From positions 806,001 through 870,000 of the forward strand of contig NZ_LAQQ01000001.1 of NCBI RefSeq assembly GCF_000971985.1: a stretch of DNA of 64,000 nucleotides. The letters are read 5' to 3'. Positions 28,006 through 38,280 of the stretch are shown here, one piece after another (position 1 is the stretch's first letter; every line of letters begins with the position of its first letter). Origin of the DNA: Paenibacillus dauci (GTDB lineage Bacteria > Bacillota > Bacilli > Paenibacillales > Paenibacillaceae). The notes beneath the pieces are model-generated. The model did not search any database and was not told the origin of the DNA. It saw only the letters and a list, made by a program, of their open reading frames with translations. Both the position numbers and the translations under genes were made by a program.

Positions 28006-28422
28006 CTACATCATCAGGTTTTTGAATTTATCCCAGCTTAGCATAAAGCCCGAGAGCTTGAAGCCCCACCAGAGCAGCATACCGGTCAGTACGACGAACA
28101 TAAAGATCAGATAGCCATAAAAGAACTTGGCCAACCGGATTTTGCGTGCCGGATAGATCGTGCTACGAGGCGCGTATTCTTTTTCGCCTTCTTCCTCTTC
28201 TTCGCCATCTACTTGTACATGGCCATCTGCTGCCAGAGCCGGACTTACCGATTGATAGGCAGCTTGCCGTACTGTTCGTGATGAACGCTTGCTGCGGCCC
28301 CCAGGAAGCTTAATTCGGCCACCGGTTAGCAGTCCTTCATCCCGGTTACTGCCATAACGTTCTACTCTGCTTGTATCCTTGGTATTACCATAGCGTTCCA
28401 ACCTGCTTAGACGTTCGCTCAT
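28006..28422 (-). CDS. Uncharacterised single-pass membrane protein
   Basis: Not recognised. The 138 residues start with two near repeats, LERYGNTKDTSR and VERYGSNRDEG, followed by a basic Ser/Arg segment, an acidic run of glutamates (about 74-80), and one hydrophobic helix (about 101-123) close to the C-terminus. The ATG overlaps the stop of the CPBP protease gene (ATGA), so the two are co-translated. The cytoplasmic N-terminus of about 95 residues looks disordered. It may be a partner or substrate of the protease, but only the genetic coupling supports this. Confidence 0.7.
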   Translation of the reverse strand: MSERLSRLERYGNTKDTSRVERYGSNRDEGLLTGGRIKLPGGRSKRSSRTVRQAAYQSVSPALAADGHVQVDGEEEEEGEKEYAPRSTIYPARKIRLAKFFYGYLIFMFVVLTGMLLWWGFKLSGFMLSWDKFKNLMM

Positions 28423-29012
28423 TTTTCCCTCCGCAACGAAATAATCAGACCGGATATCAGGTCAATCATAAAATGACATAAAATGGGTGCCCATAATGTA
28501 CCGGATTCAATATAAATATACCCAAGAGCATAGCTGCTGACAAACACCCAGCCTGTGGGAATCCAGTGACGAAGATACCGAAAATGAATCGCAGCGAAAA
28601 TAATGCTGGTCCAGTAAGGTCCGAAAGCATGCTGAATCGCTCCGCGGAACAGTATTTCTTCGCAAATTCCTACAATCAGCGTGATAATGATAATATGCCA
28701 GATTGGCCGATTTTTGAAAATCATTTCGTTAATTCCACCGTCGTCCATACTACTCTCCGGCACTATACGCGAAATAAACAGATCCGCAAGTAGCATCGCT
28801 CCGGCGAGTCCCAATCCCCACCATACAAAATGAAGATTGGCTGGCAGCTCCAGCAGTGCAAATGGATTACGTCCCTGCAGCCAGATCCAGATCATACCGA
28901 CAAGCAGTGTAAGTCCCTGGGTCAAATACAGATTGGCAAGCAGCAGTTTGTCGGTCAGTTGTTCAGGCTGTACACGTTTTAATTTGAATGATCGAAACTT
29001 GCCTTTTTTCAT
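28419..29012 (-). CDS. CPBP-family intramembrane glutamic endopeptidase
   Basis: Polytopic membrane protein, 197 residues with about six membrane segments. EEILFRGAIQ is the glutamate motif of the CPBP (Abi, Rce1-like) family, with IIFAAIHFRYL and LCHFMIDL giving the two histidine motifs. The ATG at 29012 is chosen since AGAGG is 9 bases upstream; a GTG two codons earlier is possible. Members act as proteases or in bacteriocin self-immunity; no bacteriocin gene is nearby. Confidence 0.87.
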   Translation of the reverse strand: MKKGKFRSFKLKRVQPEQLTDKLLLANLYLTQGLTLLVGMIWIWLQGRNPFALLELPANLHFVWWGLGLAGAMLLADLFISRIVPESSMDDGGINEMIFKNRPIWHIIIITLIVGICEEILFRGAIQHAFGPYWTSIIFAAIHFRYLRHWIPTGWVFVSSYALGYIYIESGTLWAPILCHFMIDLISGLIISLRREK

Positions 29013-29387
29013 AATCACAATCCTCTTAGTTAAGCATTGAGCCGGATGCCCACTTTCAATTAATAAAATTCATTATAACATGATATCCGGCAAAGCAAAT
29101 AATTTGCTCCTTCTGATCCTTCTATTCCGCACATTGATCATCATGATTCTCTTTGATTGCTAGTATGCCAAGGTGTTTTTATGGTTTGCATTGCTTTTAT
29201 GATCCCCATATTATTCTACTTTTTTTGAATACGCTGCTGGATAAATATTGGTTTCAACCGAAACTGAAATTGTATATAATACGTATATTCAGACTGATTA
29301 GACCTTTAATATTCGTGTTTGATTCTAAAATACGTTATTGACATGGTATGTAACCCATGGTACATTATGAAAAAATTAAATTACATC

Positions 29388-29650
29388 AGCGTCTGTGAAG
29401 GAAAAAAATTGCACTCTGGTTTTCAGAGAGCCGGTGGTTGGTGCAAACCGGTAAACCGATTGTATATTTTGAGCGTTCCTGAGTCACTGTATTGAACATG
29501 GAGTAGGTACAGTCGGGTGATTCCGTTATGAATCCGGTCAATTGATTTGACCATAAGGCTGCTTCTTGTGAGAGAACAGCGAATTAGGGTGGTACCACGA
29601 CAGCTCTCGTCCCTTAACTACGATCGTAGTATGCGGATGAGTGCTTTTTT
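29388..29650 (+). promoter_or_regulatory. T-box riboswitch upstream of serA
   Basis: The T-box sequence AGGGTGGTACCACGA lies at 29586-29600 and pairs tRNA acceptor ends. Stem I shows GGTGGTTGGTGCAAACC near 29431-29450 and a base helix GTGA/TCAC with AGGA/TCCT. The specifier position following TTG is AGC (29472-29474), a serine codon. A terminator hairpin at 29602-29650 ends in six Ts. Uncharged tRNA-Ser would therefore switch on serA. The specifier call is from pattern, not folding. Confidence 0.88.
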
Positions 29651-29831
29651 GTATCCTTTTTACTTTTGTGCGTTAGTGCGTTTATTCGGTAATTAAATGT
29701 GGTGGATATTAACATCTGCAGCTGTCTGTCAGCACCAGTGACGGAAGCAGGTGTTCATATAAATAAAATCTGCATAATCAACAAGAACGACTACAAACAA
29801 AGAATGACCAATTTGGAGGAGGAAAGAAATA

Positions 29832-31424
29832 ATGTTTAAGGTACTGGTATCTGATCCAATTAGCGATCTGGGGATTCAACAACTGATGGATGCTTCAGAC
29901 ATCACGGTAGACAAAAAGACAGGACTCAGTGAAGACGAATTAACTGCCATTATCGGCGAATATGATGCACTGCTCGTACGCAGTCAGACCACAGTAACTG
30001 CCAAAATCATGGAAGCTGCAACAAATCTCAAAGTAGTCGGACGTGCTGGTGTGGGCGTCGACAATATTGATCTGGAAGCTGCTACCCAGCGCGGTATTAT
30101 CGTTATTAACGCACCGGACGGAAATACTATTACAACCTGTGAGCATACTTTTGCCATGATGATGGCTCTGGCTCGTCATATTCCACAAGCCTATGCCAAA
30201 ACTATTAACGGTACCTGGGACCGCAAATCTTTCCTCGGGGTCGAACTGCGTAACAAAACACTCGGCGTGCTCGGTATGGGACGTATCGGCAGCGAAGTTG
30301 CCAAACGTGCCAAAGCGTTCGGTATGGACATTCTGGGCTATGATCCGTTCCTGACCCAAGAGCGTGCCGACAAAATGGGGGTCAAACTCGCCAGCGTGGA
30401 TGATATCCTCAAAAACGCAGACTTTATGACAGTGCATACTCCGCTTACACCGGAAACCAAACATATGATATCTACTCCACAGTTCCAGATCATGAAAAAA
30501 GGAATGCGAATCATCAACTGTGCACGCGGCGGAGTAGTGGATGAACTAGCGCTTGTAGCTGCGATTGATGAAGGCATTGTAGCCGGAGCAGCCTTTGACG
30601 TATTCGAAAGCGAGCCGCCACAGGCAGATCATCCTTTCCTCAACCATCCGAATATTATCGTCACCCCTCACCTTGGTGCATCCACTATAGAAGCCCAGGA
30701 GAATGTAGCGATCGACGTATCCGAGCAAGTGCTGCATATTCTGCGGGATGAACCTTTCAAAAATGCGGTGAATATGCCTCCTGTTGCTGCAAGCGTCATG
30801 AACAAGCTGCAGCCGTACTTTGGATTGGGTGAGAAGTTGGGCAGCTTTGCCGCTCAAATCTCAGCACAAGCTATCCAGGAGATCCGTATCGACTATGCAG
30901 GTGACCTATCCGAAGTGGATACCCAGCCGCTGACCCGTTATATTCTGAAAGGCATTCTGTCCCGTCACCTCGGTTCGGAAGCCAACATTGTCAATTCGCT
31001 TCATCTGGCGAAAGTGCGTGATCTGAATGTGATCGTTACAAGTGCACCTTCGACCAAAGGCTTCACCAATCTGATTACTGTCAGCCTTAAAGGACAGGAT
31101 GGCAGCGAACAACGCATATCCGGTACGCTGCTAAGCGGTTATGGCGAGCGTATTGTCCGTATTAATGACTATTCGGTAGACGTACTGCCTGCCGGTCACC
31201 AGATTCTCGTATCGCACACAGATAAGCCAGGCATTATCGGTAATGTCGGCTCCCTGCTGGGTCAAAAAGATGTCAATATCGCCTCCATGCAAGTTGGACG
31301 GAAAATTGAAGGCGGTGAAGCCATCATGATCCTGACCGTGGACAAAGATGTGCCGAAGCAGGTACTGGTTGAACTGACCGATCTGCCAAACCTGAAAACA
31401 GCGCAGGAAGTTGTACTGGCTTAA
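29832..31424 (+). CDS. serA: D-3-phosphoglycerate dehydrogenase
   Basis: First step of serine synthesis. The 530 residues give the long (type I) form: substrate- and NAD-binding domains with [29 protein letters not shown] and [16 protein letters not shown], an intervening ASB domain (about 315-445), and a C-terminal ACT domain starting near [20 protein letters not shown] that senses serine. GAGGAGG precedes the ATG. It is a single-gene unit controlled by the T-box leader. Confidence 0.97.
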   Translation: MFKVLVSDPISDLGIQQLMDASDITVDKKTGLSEDELTAIIGEYDALLVRSQTTVTAKIMEAATNLKVVGRAGVGVDNIDLEAATQRGIIVINAPDGNTITTCEHTFAMMMALARHIPQAYAKTINGTWDRKSFLGVELRNKTLGVLGMGRIGSEVAKRAKAFGMDILGYDPFLTQERADKMGVKLASVDDILKNADFMTVHTPLTPETKHMISTPQFQIMKKGMRIINCARGGVVDELALVAAIDEGIVAGAAFDVFESEPPQADHPFLNHPNIIVTPHLGASTIEAQENVAIDVSEQVLHILRDEPFKNAVNMPPVAASVMNKLQPYFGLGEKLGSFAAQISAQAIQEIRIDYAGDLSEVDTQPLTRYILKGILSRHLGSEANIVNSLHLAKVRDLNVIVTSAPSTKGFTNLITVSLKGQDGSEQRISGTLLSGYGERIVRINDYSVDVLPAGHQILVSHTDKPGIIGNVGSLLGQKDVNIASMQVGRKIEGGEAIMILTVDKDVPKQVLVELTDLPNLKTAQEVVLA

Positions 31425-31476
31425 CCCAATAGTCCAAAAATATGGATTATCCCGAATTATAATAAATGTAGATATA

Positions 31477-31518
31477 CCAAAAAGCTCCTGCACCGAATAA
31501 TCGGCAGGAGCTTTTTGG
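31477..31518. terminator. Bidirectional terminator between serA and resE
   Basis: CCAAAAAGCTCCTGC and GCAGGAGCTTTTTGG pair exactly. It ends serA on the plus strand and the two-component operon on the minus strand. Confidence 0.92.
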
Positions 31519-31553
31519 TAATGAATTTTAGGCGACACACCGTTGAGCACTAT

Positions 31554-32975
31554 TTAATCCCGGACTTCACGATGTACAGGGAGCTTCAAAGTAAATACGG
31601 TACCTTTACCTACCTGGCTATCCGCAGCAATAGTACCCTGATGGGCTTCTATAATATTACGTACAATAGCCAGCCCAAGTCCGGTACCACCCGATTCTCC
31701 CCGTACTCTAGCTTTATCCGCTTTGTAAAAGCGTTCAAAAATAAATGGCAGATCTTCCATTGGAATCCCTGCACCTGTATCCTGGAACGACACTTTGATC
31801 TGATCTTCTTCCAGTACCGCTGTAACCGTGATCGTTCCTCCCGCCTGGGTATGACGGAAAGCATTATCCAGCAGATTGGTAAAGACCTGCTCCAGCCGAT
31901 CGGTATCAGCTTCCAGCATGAGCGGTGCTTCAGTACGAATAAACTTCAGATCCAGTTCACGTTCCTTGGCACGCACAGAGAACTTCCGGTACACCCGATC
32001 CATCAATTCATTCAGATTCATCTGGCCGAAATTCATGTCTGTATGTCCTGCTTCCATCCGCGATAGATCCAGCAGATCCTGTACGAGCCGGCTCATCCGC
32101 AAAGACTCGTCATAAATGACCTGTACCAGTTCATTGCTTTCCTCGGGCGAGGATGCCATGCCATCCAGCAGTGCTTCACTATATCCCTGAATCATCTGCA
32201 GCGGTGTACGAATCTCGTGCGAGACGTTGGCAACAAAGTCACGCCGCATTTTCTCTGCTTTCACCTCTTCAGTCACATCACGCAATACAGATACGGTACC
32301 GCGAACATCCTCCCCTGAATAAAGAGGGGTCATATTCACTGCCCATACCTGCTGTTTGACATGAATATTAGAGCTCTGATCCTGTCGTTCGCGAATAACC
32401 CGTTCGAACATCGGATAAAGAGGTTCCGGCACTTTGGAAGCTGCAGCGCCGCTGCCATCCTGCTGTCCCTCCCAGCCGGCCTTGTGCCAGCTGTCCATAA
32501 TCATCTCGCCTAGTGGATTATGAAGAATCATATTGCCCTGCTTGTCAAAAGTAATTACACCATCACCCATGCTTCGCAGTACGCTGGCCATTTGTTCCTT
32601 TTCCAGCTGCAGATTCTGGATATTTTTCTCCAGTTCTTCAGCCATATGGTTAAAAGCGCTTGCCAGTTGACCAATCTCGTCACCGGTACGCAGCGCAAGA
32701 CGGGTATTGTACTTTCCTTTACGGATACCATCTGTCGCCTGGATCAGCTGCTGCATCGGCTGTGTAATCTTGGTCAGCAGGAACAACGCAAAAAATGTAG
32801 TCAGCGCAAAACCGATAATCGATACATACGTAAACAGCCTTTTGATCGCATCTGAATTGGTAAAATTGGTATCAATATAAGGCAGTAAAAACAGCCCCAG
32901 CGTCAGCAGCACACAAGCTACCAATCCGCTGATCGTCAGCCACAATTTACCGACAAGCGTTCTCCAGAAGTCCAC
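31554..32975 (-). CDS. resE: Sensor histidine kinase, ResE-like
   Basis: 473 residues: TM1 (about 11-33), a very short outside loop of about 15 residues, TM2 (about 46-68), HAMP (about 69-120), PAS-like region (about 130-245), HisKA with FVANVSHEIRTPL, and an HATPase domain with DNAFRHTQAGG and GGTGLGLAIV. It directly follows resD with no gap. B. subtilis ResE, which senses respiration state, has a far larger outside domain. The symbol rests on the scpAB-rluB-resDE context; resABC are not present, so another sensor type remains possible. Confidence 0.75.
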   Translation of the reverse strand: MDFWRTLVGKLWLTISGLVACVLLTLGLFLLPYIDTNFTNSDAIKRLFTYVSIIGFALTTFFALFLLTKITQPMQQLIQATDGIRKGKYNTRLALRTGDEIGQLASAFNHMAEELEKNIQNLQLEKEQMASVLRSMGDGVITFDKQGNMILHNPLGEMIMDSWHKAGWEGQQDGSGAAASKVPEPLYPMFERVIRERQDQSSNIHVKQQVWAVNMTPLYSGEDVRGTVSVLRDVTEEVKAEKMRRDFVANVSHEIRTPLQMIQGYSEALLDGMASSPEESNELVQVIYDESLRMSRLVQDLLDLSRMEAGHTDMNFGQMNLNELMDRVYRKFSVRAKERELDLKFIRTEAPLMLEADTDRLEQVFTNLLDNAFRHTQAGGTITVTAVLEEDQIKVSFQDTGAGIPMEDLPFIFERFYKADKARVRGESGGTGLGLAIVRNIIEAHQGTIAADSQVGKGTVFTLKLPVHREVRD

Positions 32976-33692
32976 TTATTTAGGCACCTCTAACTTGTAG
33001 CCTACCCCCCACACCGTCGTGATCATCGCGGCAGAATCAGGAGAGACCTTATTCAGTTTTTCACGCAAGCGCTTTACATGGGTATCGACCGTACGCAGGT
33101 CGCCGAAAAACTCATAATTCCATACATCCTTAAGCAGTTCTTCCCGTGAAAACACCTTGTCCGGAGACGTAGCAAGGAAGTGCAGCAGCTCATATTCTTT
33201 TGGTGTCAGACTGATCTCATGACCGCTGGCTGTTACCCGGTGGGCATCATGCTCAATGATCAGGTTCGGGAAAACAATATTGTTGCTCGAATTGTTCTCC
33301 TGGGACAGATAGGCTGTTGCCGATGAACGGCGCATGATTGCCTTGACCCGGTAGATAACTTCGCGTGGACTGAACGGCTTGACTACATAGTCATCCGCTC
33401 CTACTTCAAAGCCCTGTACACGGTTTACTTCTTCGCCTTTGGCTGTCAGCATCAATACCGGTGTAGACTTGGATTGACGCAGACGGTTGCAGACTTCAAT
33501 TCCGTCGATTCCCGGCAGCATCAGATCCAGCATGATTAGACCATAGTCATCTGCCAGAGCTTTCCGTAGCGCGGTTTCTCCATCTTCGGCTTCTTCGATT
33601 TCATAACCTTCTTTTTCCAGATACATGCGCAGCAGACGGCGAATACGTTCTTCGTCATCGACTACGAGAATGCGGTTCAATTGTTCACTCAT
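32976..33692 (-). CDS. resD: Response regulator, ResD-like (OmpR family)
   Basis: Receiver domain (residues about 8-120) with DDE, the phospho-acceptor in MLDLMLPGIDG, TAKG and KPFSPRE. A winged-helix DNA-binding domain follows (about 140-236) with SLTPKEYELLHFLA and VDTHVKRLREKL. The 238 residues match ResD in length and order. It ends one base before the kinase gene. In Bacillus ResD controls respiratory and nitrate genes; here no resABC lies alongside. Confidence 0.8.
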   Translation of the reverse strand: MSEQLNRILVVDDEERIRRLLRMYLEKEGYEIEEAEDGETALRKALADDYGLIMLDLMLPGIDGIEVCNRLRQSKSTPVLMLTAKGEEVNRVQGFEVGADDYVVKPFSPREVIYRVKAIMRRSSATAYLSQENNSSNNIVFPNLIIEHDAHRVTASGHEISLTPKEYELLHFLATSPDKVFSREELLKDVWNYEFFGDLRTVDTHVKRLREKLNKVSPDSAAMITTVWGVGYKLEVPK

Positions 33693-33760
33693 TTTCTAAA
33701 GCCCCCCAGCTGTGCGACGGAATATCGGAATTAACGATTTCTGTAGTATTGTGGTGCTAC

Positions 33761-34489
33761 TTATTTGGAGCCTTTTTGCAGGGCATCGAGCTCCTGTTTG
33801 CTGAGCGGACGATGCAGACCGCGCTTGAGATTGCCAATCAGCAGTTCTCCAAAAGCGATCCTTTTCAGACGGATAACTTTATGCGAGAGCGCATCAAACA
33901 TACGACGGATCTGGCGGTTCTTGCCTTCGTAGATCGTGACACGAATCGTCGCCTGTTTTTTGTCTGTATCGATATCGTAATATTCAGCCTCTGCAGGCTG
34001 GGTCATACCATCTTCCAATTGGATACCACGACGGAATTTCTCCAGGGAATCGCCATGCGGTACCCCTTCTACCGTAACCAGATAGGTTTTGGGTACATGA
34101 TGCTTGGGATGGGTCAATCTGTTGGCCAGTTCGCCATCGTTGGTCAGTATCAGTAATCCTTCGGAGTCATAATCCAGACGTCCAACCGGGAATACACGCT
34201 CATTAACGCCTTTAAGATAGTCCTGCACCGTTTTCCGTCCTTCCGGATCGGTTACACTCGTGATGACTCCTTTTGGCTTATTAAACATATAGTATACTTT
34301 TTTCTCAGCTGCGATGGATCTTCCATTTACTGTGATTTCATCGACAGTCGGATCAGCTTTGGTTCCCAACTCAGTGACTACCTCACCATTGACGGTTACT
34401 TTTCCCGCCAGAATCAGTTCTTCACTTTTACGGCGTGAAGCTACACCCGCTTGAGCCAATATTTTCTGCAATCGTTCCATAATAGTCAT
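33761..34489 (-). CDS. rluB: 23S rRNA pseudouridine synthase B
   Basis: S4 RNA-binding domain at the start (RLQKILAQAGVASRRKSEEL) followed by a RsuA/RluB-type catalytic domain with the GRLDYDSEGLLILTNDGELA motif containing the catalytic Asp. It makes a pseudouridine near position 2605 of 23S rRNA in E. coli numbering. At 242 residues it is full length. Position next to resDE and scpAB is like that in Bacillus. Confidence 0.93.
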   Translation of the reverse strand: MTIMERLQKILAQAGVASRRKSEELILAGKVTVNGEVVTELGTKADPTVDEITVNGRSIAAEKKVYYMFNKPKGVITSVTDPEGRKTVQDYLKGVNERVFPVGRLDYDSEGLLILTNDGELANRLTHPKHHVPKTYLVTVEGVPHGDSLEKFRRGIQLEDGMTQPAEAEYYDIDTDKKQATIRVTIYEGKNRQIRRMFDALSHKVIRLKRIAFGELLIGNLKRGLHRPLSKQELDALQKGSK

Positions 34490-34754
34490 TTCACCTCATG
34501 TTAATGATACTCATATGCGAACAAAATCACAAGATAAAGCATAAACTTCACACGTTACTTTCCTATAATCTACAAGAATTCAATGCTTCAACAAGATACA
34601 GTTGCCTTTTATAATACGTGCATTATCCAGATATCTGGCAACTGACCGAGCAATATGTATAATAAAGGAAGAAAAAAGATTGAATGACTACATTATTCTG
34701 TATAGGTGTGACCCTACTGCTATTTCATCGCATTATAATTTGGAGGGATATTTG

Positions 34755-35276
34755 TTGATTCGGAAAATGACGCATGCCAATATCGGCGACTACAATCAGG
34801 CTAATGAGGAATTCATGGTCATCGGCCGGATTGTGCCGAGATACGAAAATGACTGCTGGAGCTATACAGAGGAGCTATATAGCGAGCCTTATTCAAAGCA
34901 ATACGAAGATGAAGATATCCATACTTCGTATATTGATAATGAACGAAAGGTAGTTTTCTTCTATTATGTCGATAATCGCTGCGTGGGACAGATCAGGATG
35001 AGTACTTCCTGGAACGGCTATGCCTTTATCGAGGATTTGGGTATTTGCCGAGATTATCGTCGGCAAGGAATTGGAAAGAGGCTGCTAGAGCATGCTATAG
35101 CATGGGCCGAGCAGCACAGATTGATCGGGCTTGCATTAGAGACGCAGGATGTCAATGTATTGGCATGCCGATTTTATGCCAGAAATGGCTTTGTGATCGG
35201 TGGAGTCGATACTATGCTGTACTCCAAATTCTCTACGGCTCATGAGAAAGCGATCTTCTGGTATTATATGTTGTAA
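34755..35276 (+). CDS. GNAT acetyltransferase, streptothricin acetyltransferase (SatA) type
   Basis: Acetyl-CoA-dependent N-acetyltransferase. FIEDLGICRDYRRQGIGKRL holds the acetyl-CoA loop (R/QxxGxG/A), and ALETQDVNVLACRFYARNG with GGVDTMLYS and IFWYYML matches SatA of B. subtilis and related streptothricin resistance enzymes. A TTG start at 34755, with GGAGGG 7 bases upstream, gives 173 residues. The longer frame to 34602 has no ribosome site. No other resistance or production gene is nearby, so it is probably intrinsic. Confidence 0.85.
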   Translation: MIRKMTHANIGDYNQANEEFMVIGRIVPRYENDCWSYTEELYSEPYSKQYEDEDIHTSYIDNERKVVFFYYVDNRCVGQIRMSTSWNGYAFIEDLGICRDYRRQGIGKRLLEHAIAWAEQHRLIGLALETQDVNVLACRFYARNGFVIGGVDTMLYSKFSTAHEKAIFWYYML

Positions 35277-35365
35277 CTATGATCAAGCACTTATAGTAAG
35301 ATGGACAGGACGATCCAAAGGTTGCTCTAGTGAACATACATAATTAACACGCTATTCATTCAAAT

Positions 35366-35405
35366 AAAAATCCCCAGCTGCTTCTTTGACAGCATGGGGA
35401 TTTTT
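35366..35405. terminator. Bidirectional terminator
   Basis: AAAAATCCCCA-GCTG pairs with CAG-CATGGGGATTTTT. It ends the acetyltransferase and, from the other side, the beta-mannosidase gene. Confidence 0.88.
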
Positions 35406-35536
35406 ACTGTTTAGCTACATGATTACTGCCACAATATACAGATTGTTACTGACCCAAACTCATGTTATCTGTAATCAGCTAAATAAGATTTCATTTCAGA
35501 CTGTTATTGAATGATCTATTCGCAAAATAACCCTTT

Positions 35537-38149
35537 TTACTTGATATAATCCGCCATCGATGTTACCTGGAGTCCTTCAGCGCGGGATGGAATCATGGCT
35601 GCAGCAGCCAGACCATGCTGTGGCTGTGACGGATGTTCATTCCCTACTTCACTCAGTTGGCAGAAATGAACGCGGTACGTCTGTCCAGGCAGCAGGTCAA
35701 AGAAATTATCACTGAACTCTCCTGCATGATCTGCAGACAGCCATACCTGACGAGCAAGCTTGTCTGTTGTCAGTTCAATGACAGCTACACCATTTTCTTC
35801 TTTTTGTGTAACTGTAATATTCGGCTGGCTCAGTGGAATATCCTTGTAGGATACAAAGTAGCTCAGCTGGGAATCAATAATAATGCCATCCTGCTCCAGT
35901 TCAACCAGCAGCACCACCTGATGCGGATCTACACCGTCCAGCAGATGATCTTTGGACAGGGACATCAGTTTCAGACATTCATTGCCTGCCAAACTAAAGG
36001 ATTGCGGGATTTCCTTGTACAATCCACCATCGGTGCCGAGTACTTTGACCCGGATTGTCAGTGCAGCTGGCGCCAGTACATCGGAAATGGCATAAATATC
36101 AAACTGCTCTTTATTCGAGCTATCGACAGATACCGCAATATCACGGAAGCTGCGTTTGGCGTAATAATGCAGTGCTTTCCAGCGGCCAAAATAATCCATG
36201 CCTGCCCATGAAGCCACCGGCCAGCAGTCATTCATCTGCCAGTACAGTGTACCCATACAGTACGGCTTGTTACGACGATGTGCTTCAATCGCCATTTGCA
36301 TGGCTTCTGCCTGCAGTACCTGACTCATATACAGGAAGGATGGGAAGTCCTTGGGCTCCGGCAGGTATTTATCCATATATTCCTTAATCAGGCGGTTACC
36401 CGATCCATTTTTCTGATGGCGAAGCATCACTTCGGACTCCAATTCCATATCTGCTTCTTCGGCATACGTGCGTACCGAGCGATATTCCGGGAAAGACTGG
36501 AATCCATACTCACTCATAAAGCGACCTACGTACTCGTTATAACGCTCAAACGGCTCACTGCCATGCCATACGCCCCAGTAGTGAATATCTCCACTGTCGG
36601 TTAAGCCCTGTGTATGCTGCTCCACCGTATCGGTCATATCGACCATCGGAGAAGACGCCCAGTAGTCGATACCCGGTGATTCACTGGCTACGACATCAGG
36701 CAGCAATTCATGAAATACCGCTTTGTAATCATTCCAGATTTGCTCGCGCTGCTCTTCGGTATAATTCTTTTTCCAGCCCCAGCCGCCATCTTCGATATAA
36801 TGCGCCCAAGCGGAATCCATCTCGTTATTGCCGCACCACAGAACAACAGATGGATGGTTGCGCAGACGGCGTACATTCTCCTCGGCTTCGGCCTGTACGC
36901 TGTCCAGGAATTCTTCATCCCCCGGATACATGCTGCAGGCAAACATAAAGTCTTGCCACACCATAATGCCGTATTCGTCACACAGTTCATAAAATTCATT
37001 ATTTTCGTAAATACCGCCGCCCCACACACGCAGCATATTCATATTGGCTTCGGCAGCCGATACGATTTCGTGCCGATATCTCTCATATGTCACTCTTGGC
37101 AGGAAGCTGTCATTCGGAATATGATTGGCTCCCTTGGCGAATACAGGCACACCATTCAGCTCAAAATAGAACGATGTTCCCGGATAATCACCCTGCTTTT
37201 CCCGGACCAGACGTACGGAACGAATCCCTGTGCGTACACTCTGCTCTGCGAACTGCTTCTGCTGGTCGGCTACTTCTGTCACCGCTATTGTAAACGTATA
37301 CAAATGTGCTTCGCCAAGTCCTCTGGACCACCATAATTTGGGGTTTTCCAGTGTCAACGGAATCTCGATAATATCGGTACCTTCCTGCAGAGTTACCTGC
37401 TGCTCCCAGTTCTGATCTTCGGTTCGGATATGCACATTGCCTTTGCGTTCCTGCTCCGAATAAATCTGAATTACGGCTGTCAGTTCGGCAGAGTCGGCAG
37501 TTACATGATTTTGACGAATATATACATCTTCAATCCGCACTTCCGACCAGGCGACCAGTTCGGCTTCACGCCAGATACCACTGGTTACAAAACGAGGACC
37601 CCAGTCCCAGCCATAATGATACGGAGCTTTGCGGGCAAAAATACTGACGCGCTGCTCTCCCAGCTCACCCACATCGGACTGGTCATTACTGGCAGGCAGT
37701 GCATAGCCTAGCGCTTCCAGTTTCGGCAGATCTTCCTGAATCGGAGAGCGGAAATAAATACGTATTGTGTTCTCGCCTGCTTTGGCATAGCCTTTGACAT
37801 CAGCTCTCCAGGTACGGAACATATTATCCGCGGACAGTACCAGTTGATCATTCATATAGACATCCGCATACGTATCCAGTCCGTGAAATACCAGATCTAC
37901 ATGTGAATGCTGCAGAACGGCCTCCTCCACCTGAATGGTTGTTATGTATTCCCAATCCTTTTTGTCGATCCACTGTACGTCTTTTTCATTCGTACCATAG
38001 AATGGATCAGGAATTTTGTTATGTGCCAGCAGATCGGTGTGCACCGTCCCCGGTACCTCGGCAGACAGCCACTCATTCTCATCAGCTGCTTTGAACTGCC
38101 AGTCTTGCAAAGTGAGACGGTAAGGCGTGATTTGCAGATTGCTCATCAT
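35537..38149 (-). CDS. Beta-mannosidase, glycoside hydrolase family 2
   Basis: Releases mannose from the non-reducing ends of beta-mannosides. The 870 residues follow the GH2 plan: sugar-binding domain (about 10-190, GLDTYADVYMNDQL), immunoglobulin-like domain, TIM barrel with VLWCGNNEMDSAW (the acid-base Glu) and FMSEYGFQSFPEY (the likely nucleophile), then beta domains. No signal peptide, so it acts on imported oligosaccharides in the cytoplasm. It is a single gene; no transporter or mannanase is adjacent. Confidence 0.93.
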   Translation of the reverse strand: MMSNLQITPYRLTLQDWQFKAADENEWLSAEVPGTVHTDLLAHNKIPDPFYGTNEKDVQWIDKKDWEYITTIQVEEAVLQHSHVDLVFHGLDTYADVYMNDQLVLSADNMFRTWRADVKGYAKAGENTIRIYFRSPIQEDLPKLEALGYALPASNDQSDVGELGEQRVSIFARKAPYHYGWDWGPRFVTSGIWREAELVAWSEVRIEDVYIRQNHVTADSAELTAVIQIYSEQERKGNVHIRTEDQNWEQQVTLQEGTDIIEIPLTLENPKLWWSRGLGEAHLYTFTIAVTEVADQQKQFAEQSVRTGIRSVRLVREKQGDYPGTSFYFELNGVPVFAKGANHIPNDSFLPRVTYERYRHEIVSAAEANMNMLRVWGGGIYENNEFYELCDEYGIMVWQDFMFACSMYPGDEEFLDSVQAEAEENVRRLRNHPSVVLWCGNNEMDSAWAHYIEDGGWGWKKNYTEEQREQIWNDYKAVFHELLPDVVASESPGIDYWASSPMVDMTDTVEQHTQGLTDSGDIHYWGVWHGSEPFERYNEYVGRFMSEYGFQSFPEYRSVRTYAEEADMELESEVMLRHQKNGSGNRLIKEYMDKYLPEPKDFPSFLYMSQVLQAEAMQMAIEAHRRNKPYCMGTLYWQMNDCWPVASWAGMDYFGRWKALHYYAKRSFRDIAVSVDSSNKEQFDIYAISDVLAPAALTIRVKVLGTDGGLYKEIPQSFSLAGNECLKLMSLSKDHLLDGVDPHQVVLLVELEQDGIIIDSQLSYFVSYKDIPLSQPNITVTQKEENGVAVIELTTDKLARQVWLSADHAGEFSDNFFDLLPGQTYRVHFCQLSEVGNEHPSQPQHGLAAAAMIPSRAEGLQVTSMADYIK

Positions 38150-38280
38150 TCAATTCATCCTTTCGGTATTGGGTTATGCCTACACCTTACTATGACTGGA
38201 ACCAATAATCAAATTAAATTGATACTGTCGTTGATAGCAGAAGAACCGGTCTTATTCGTGGAATATGGATTCTGAAAAAC

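Noticed and set aside
29153..29341. 62-residue open frame before the serA T-box
   Set aside because: Very AT-rich, no ribosome site, no recognisable features.
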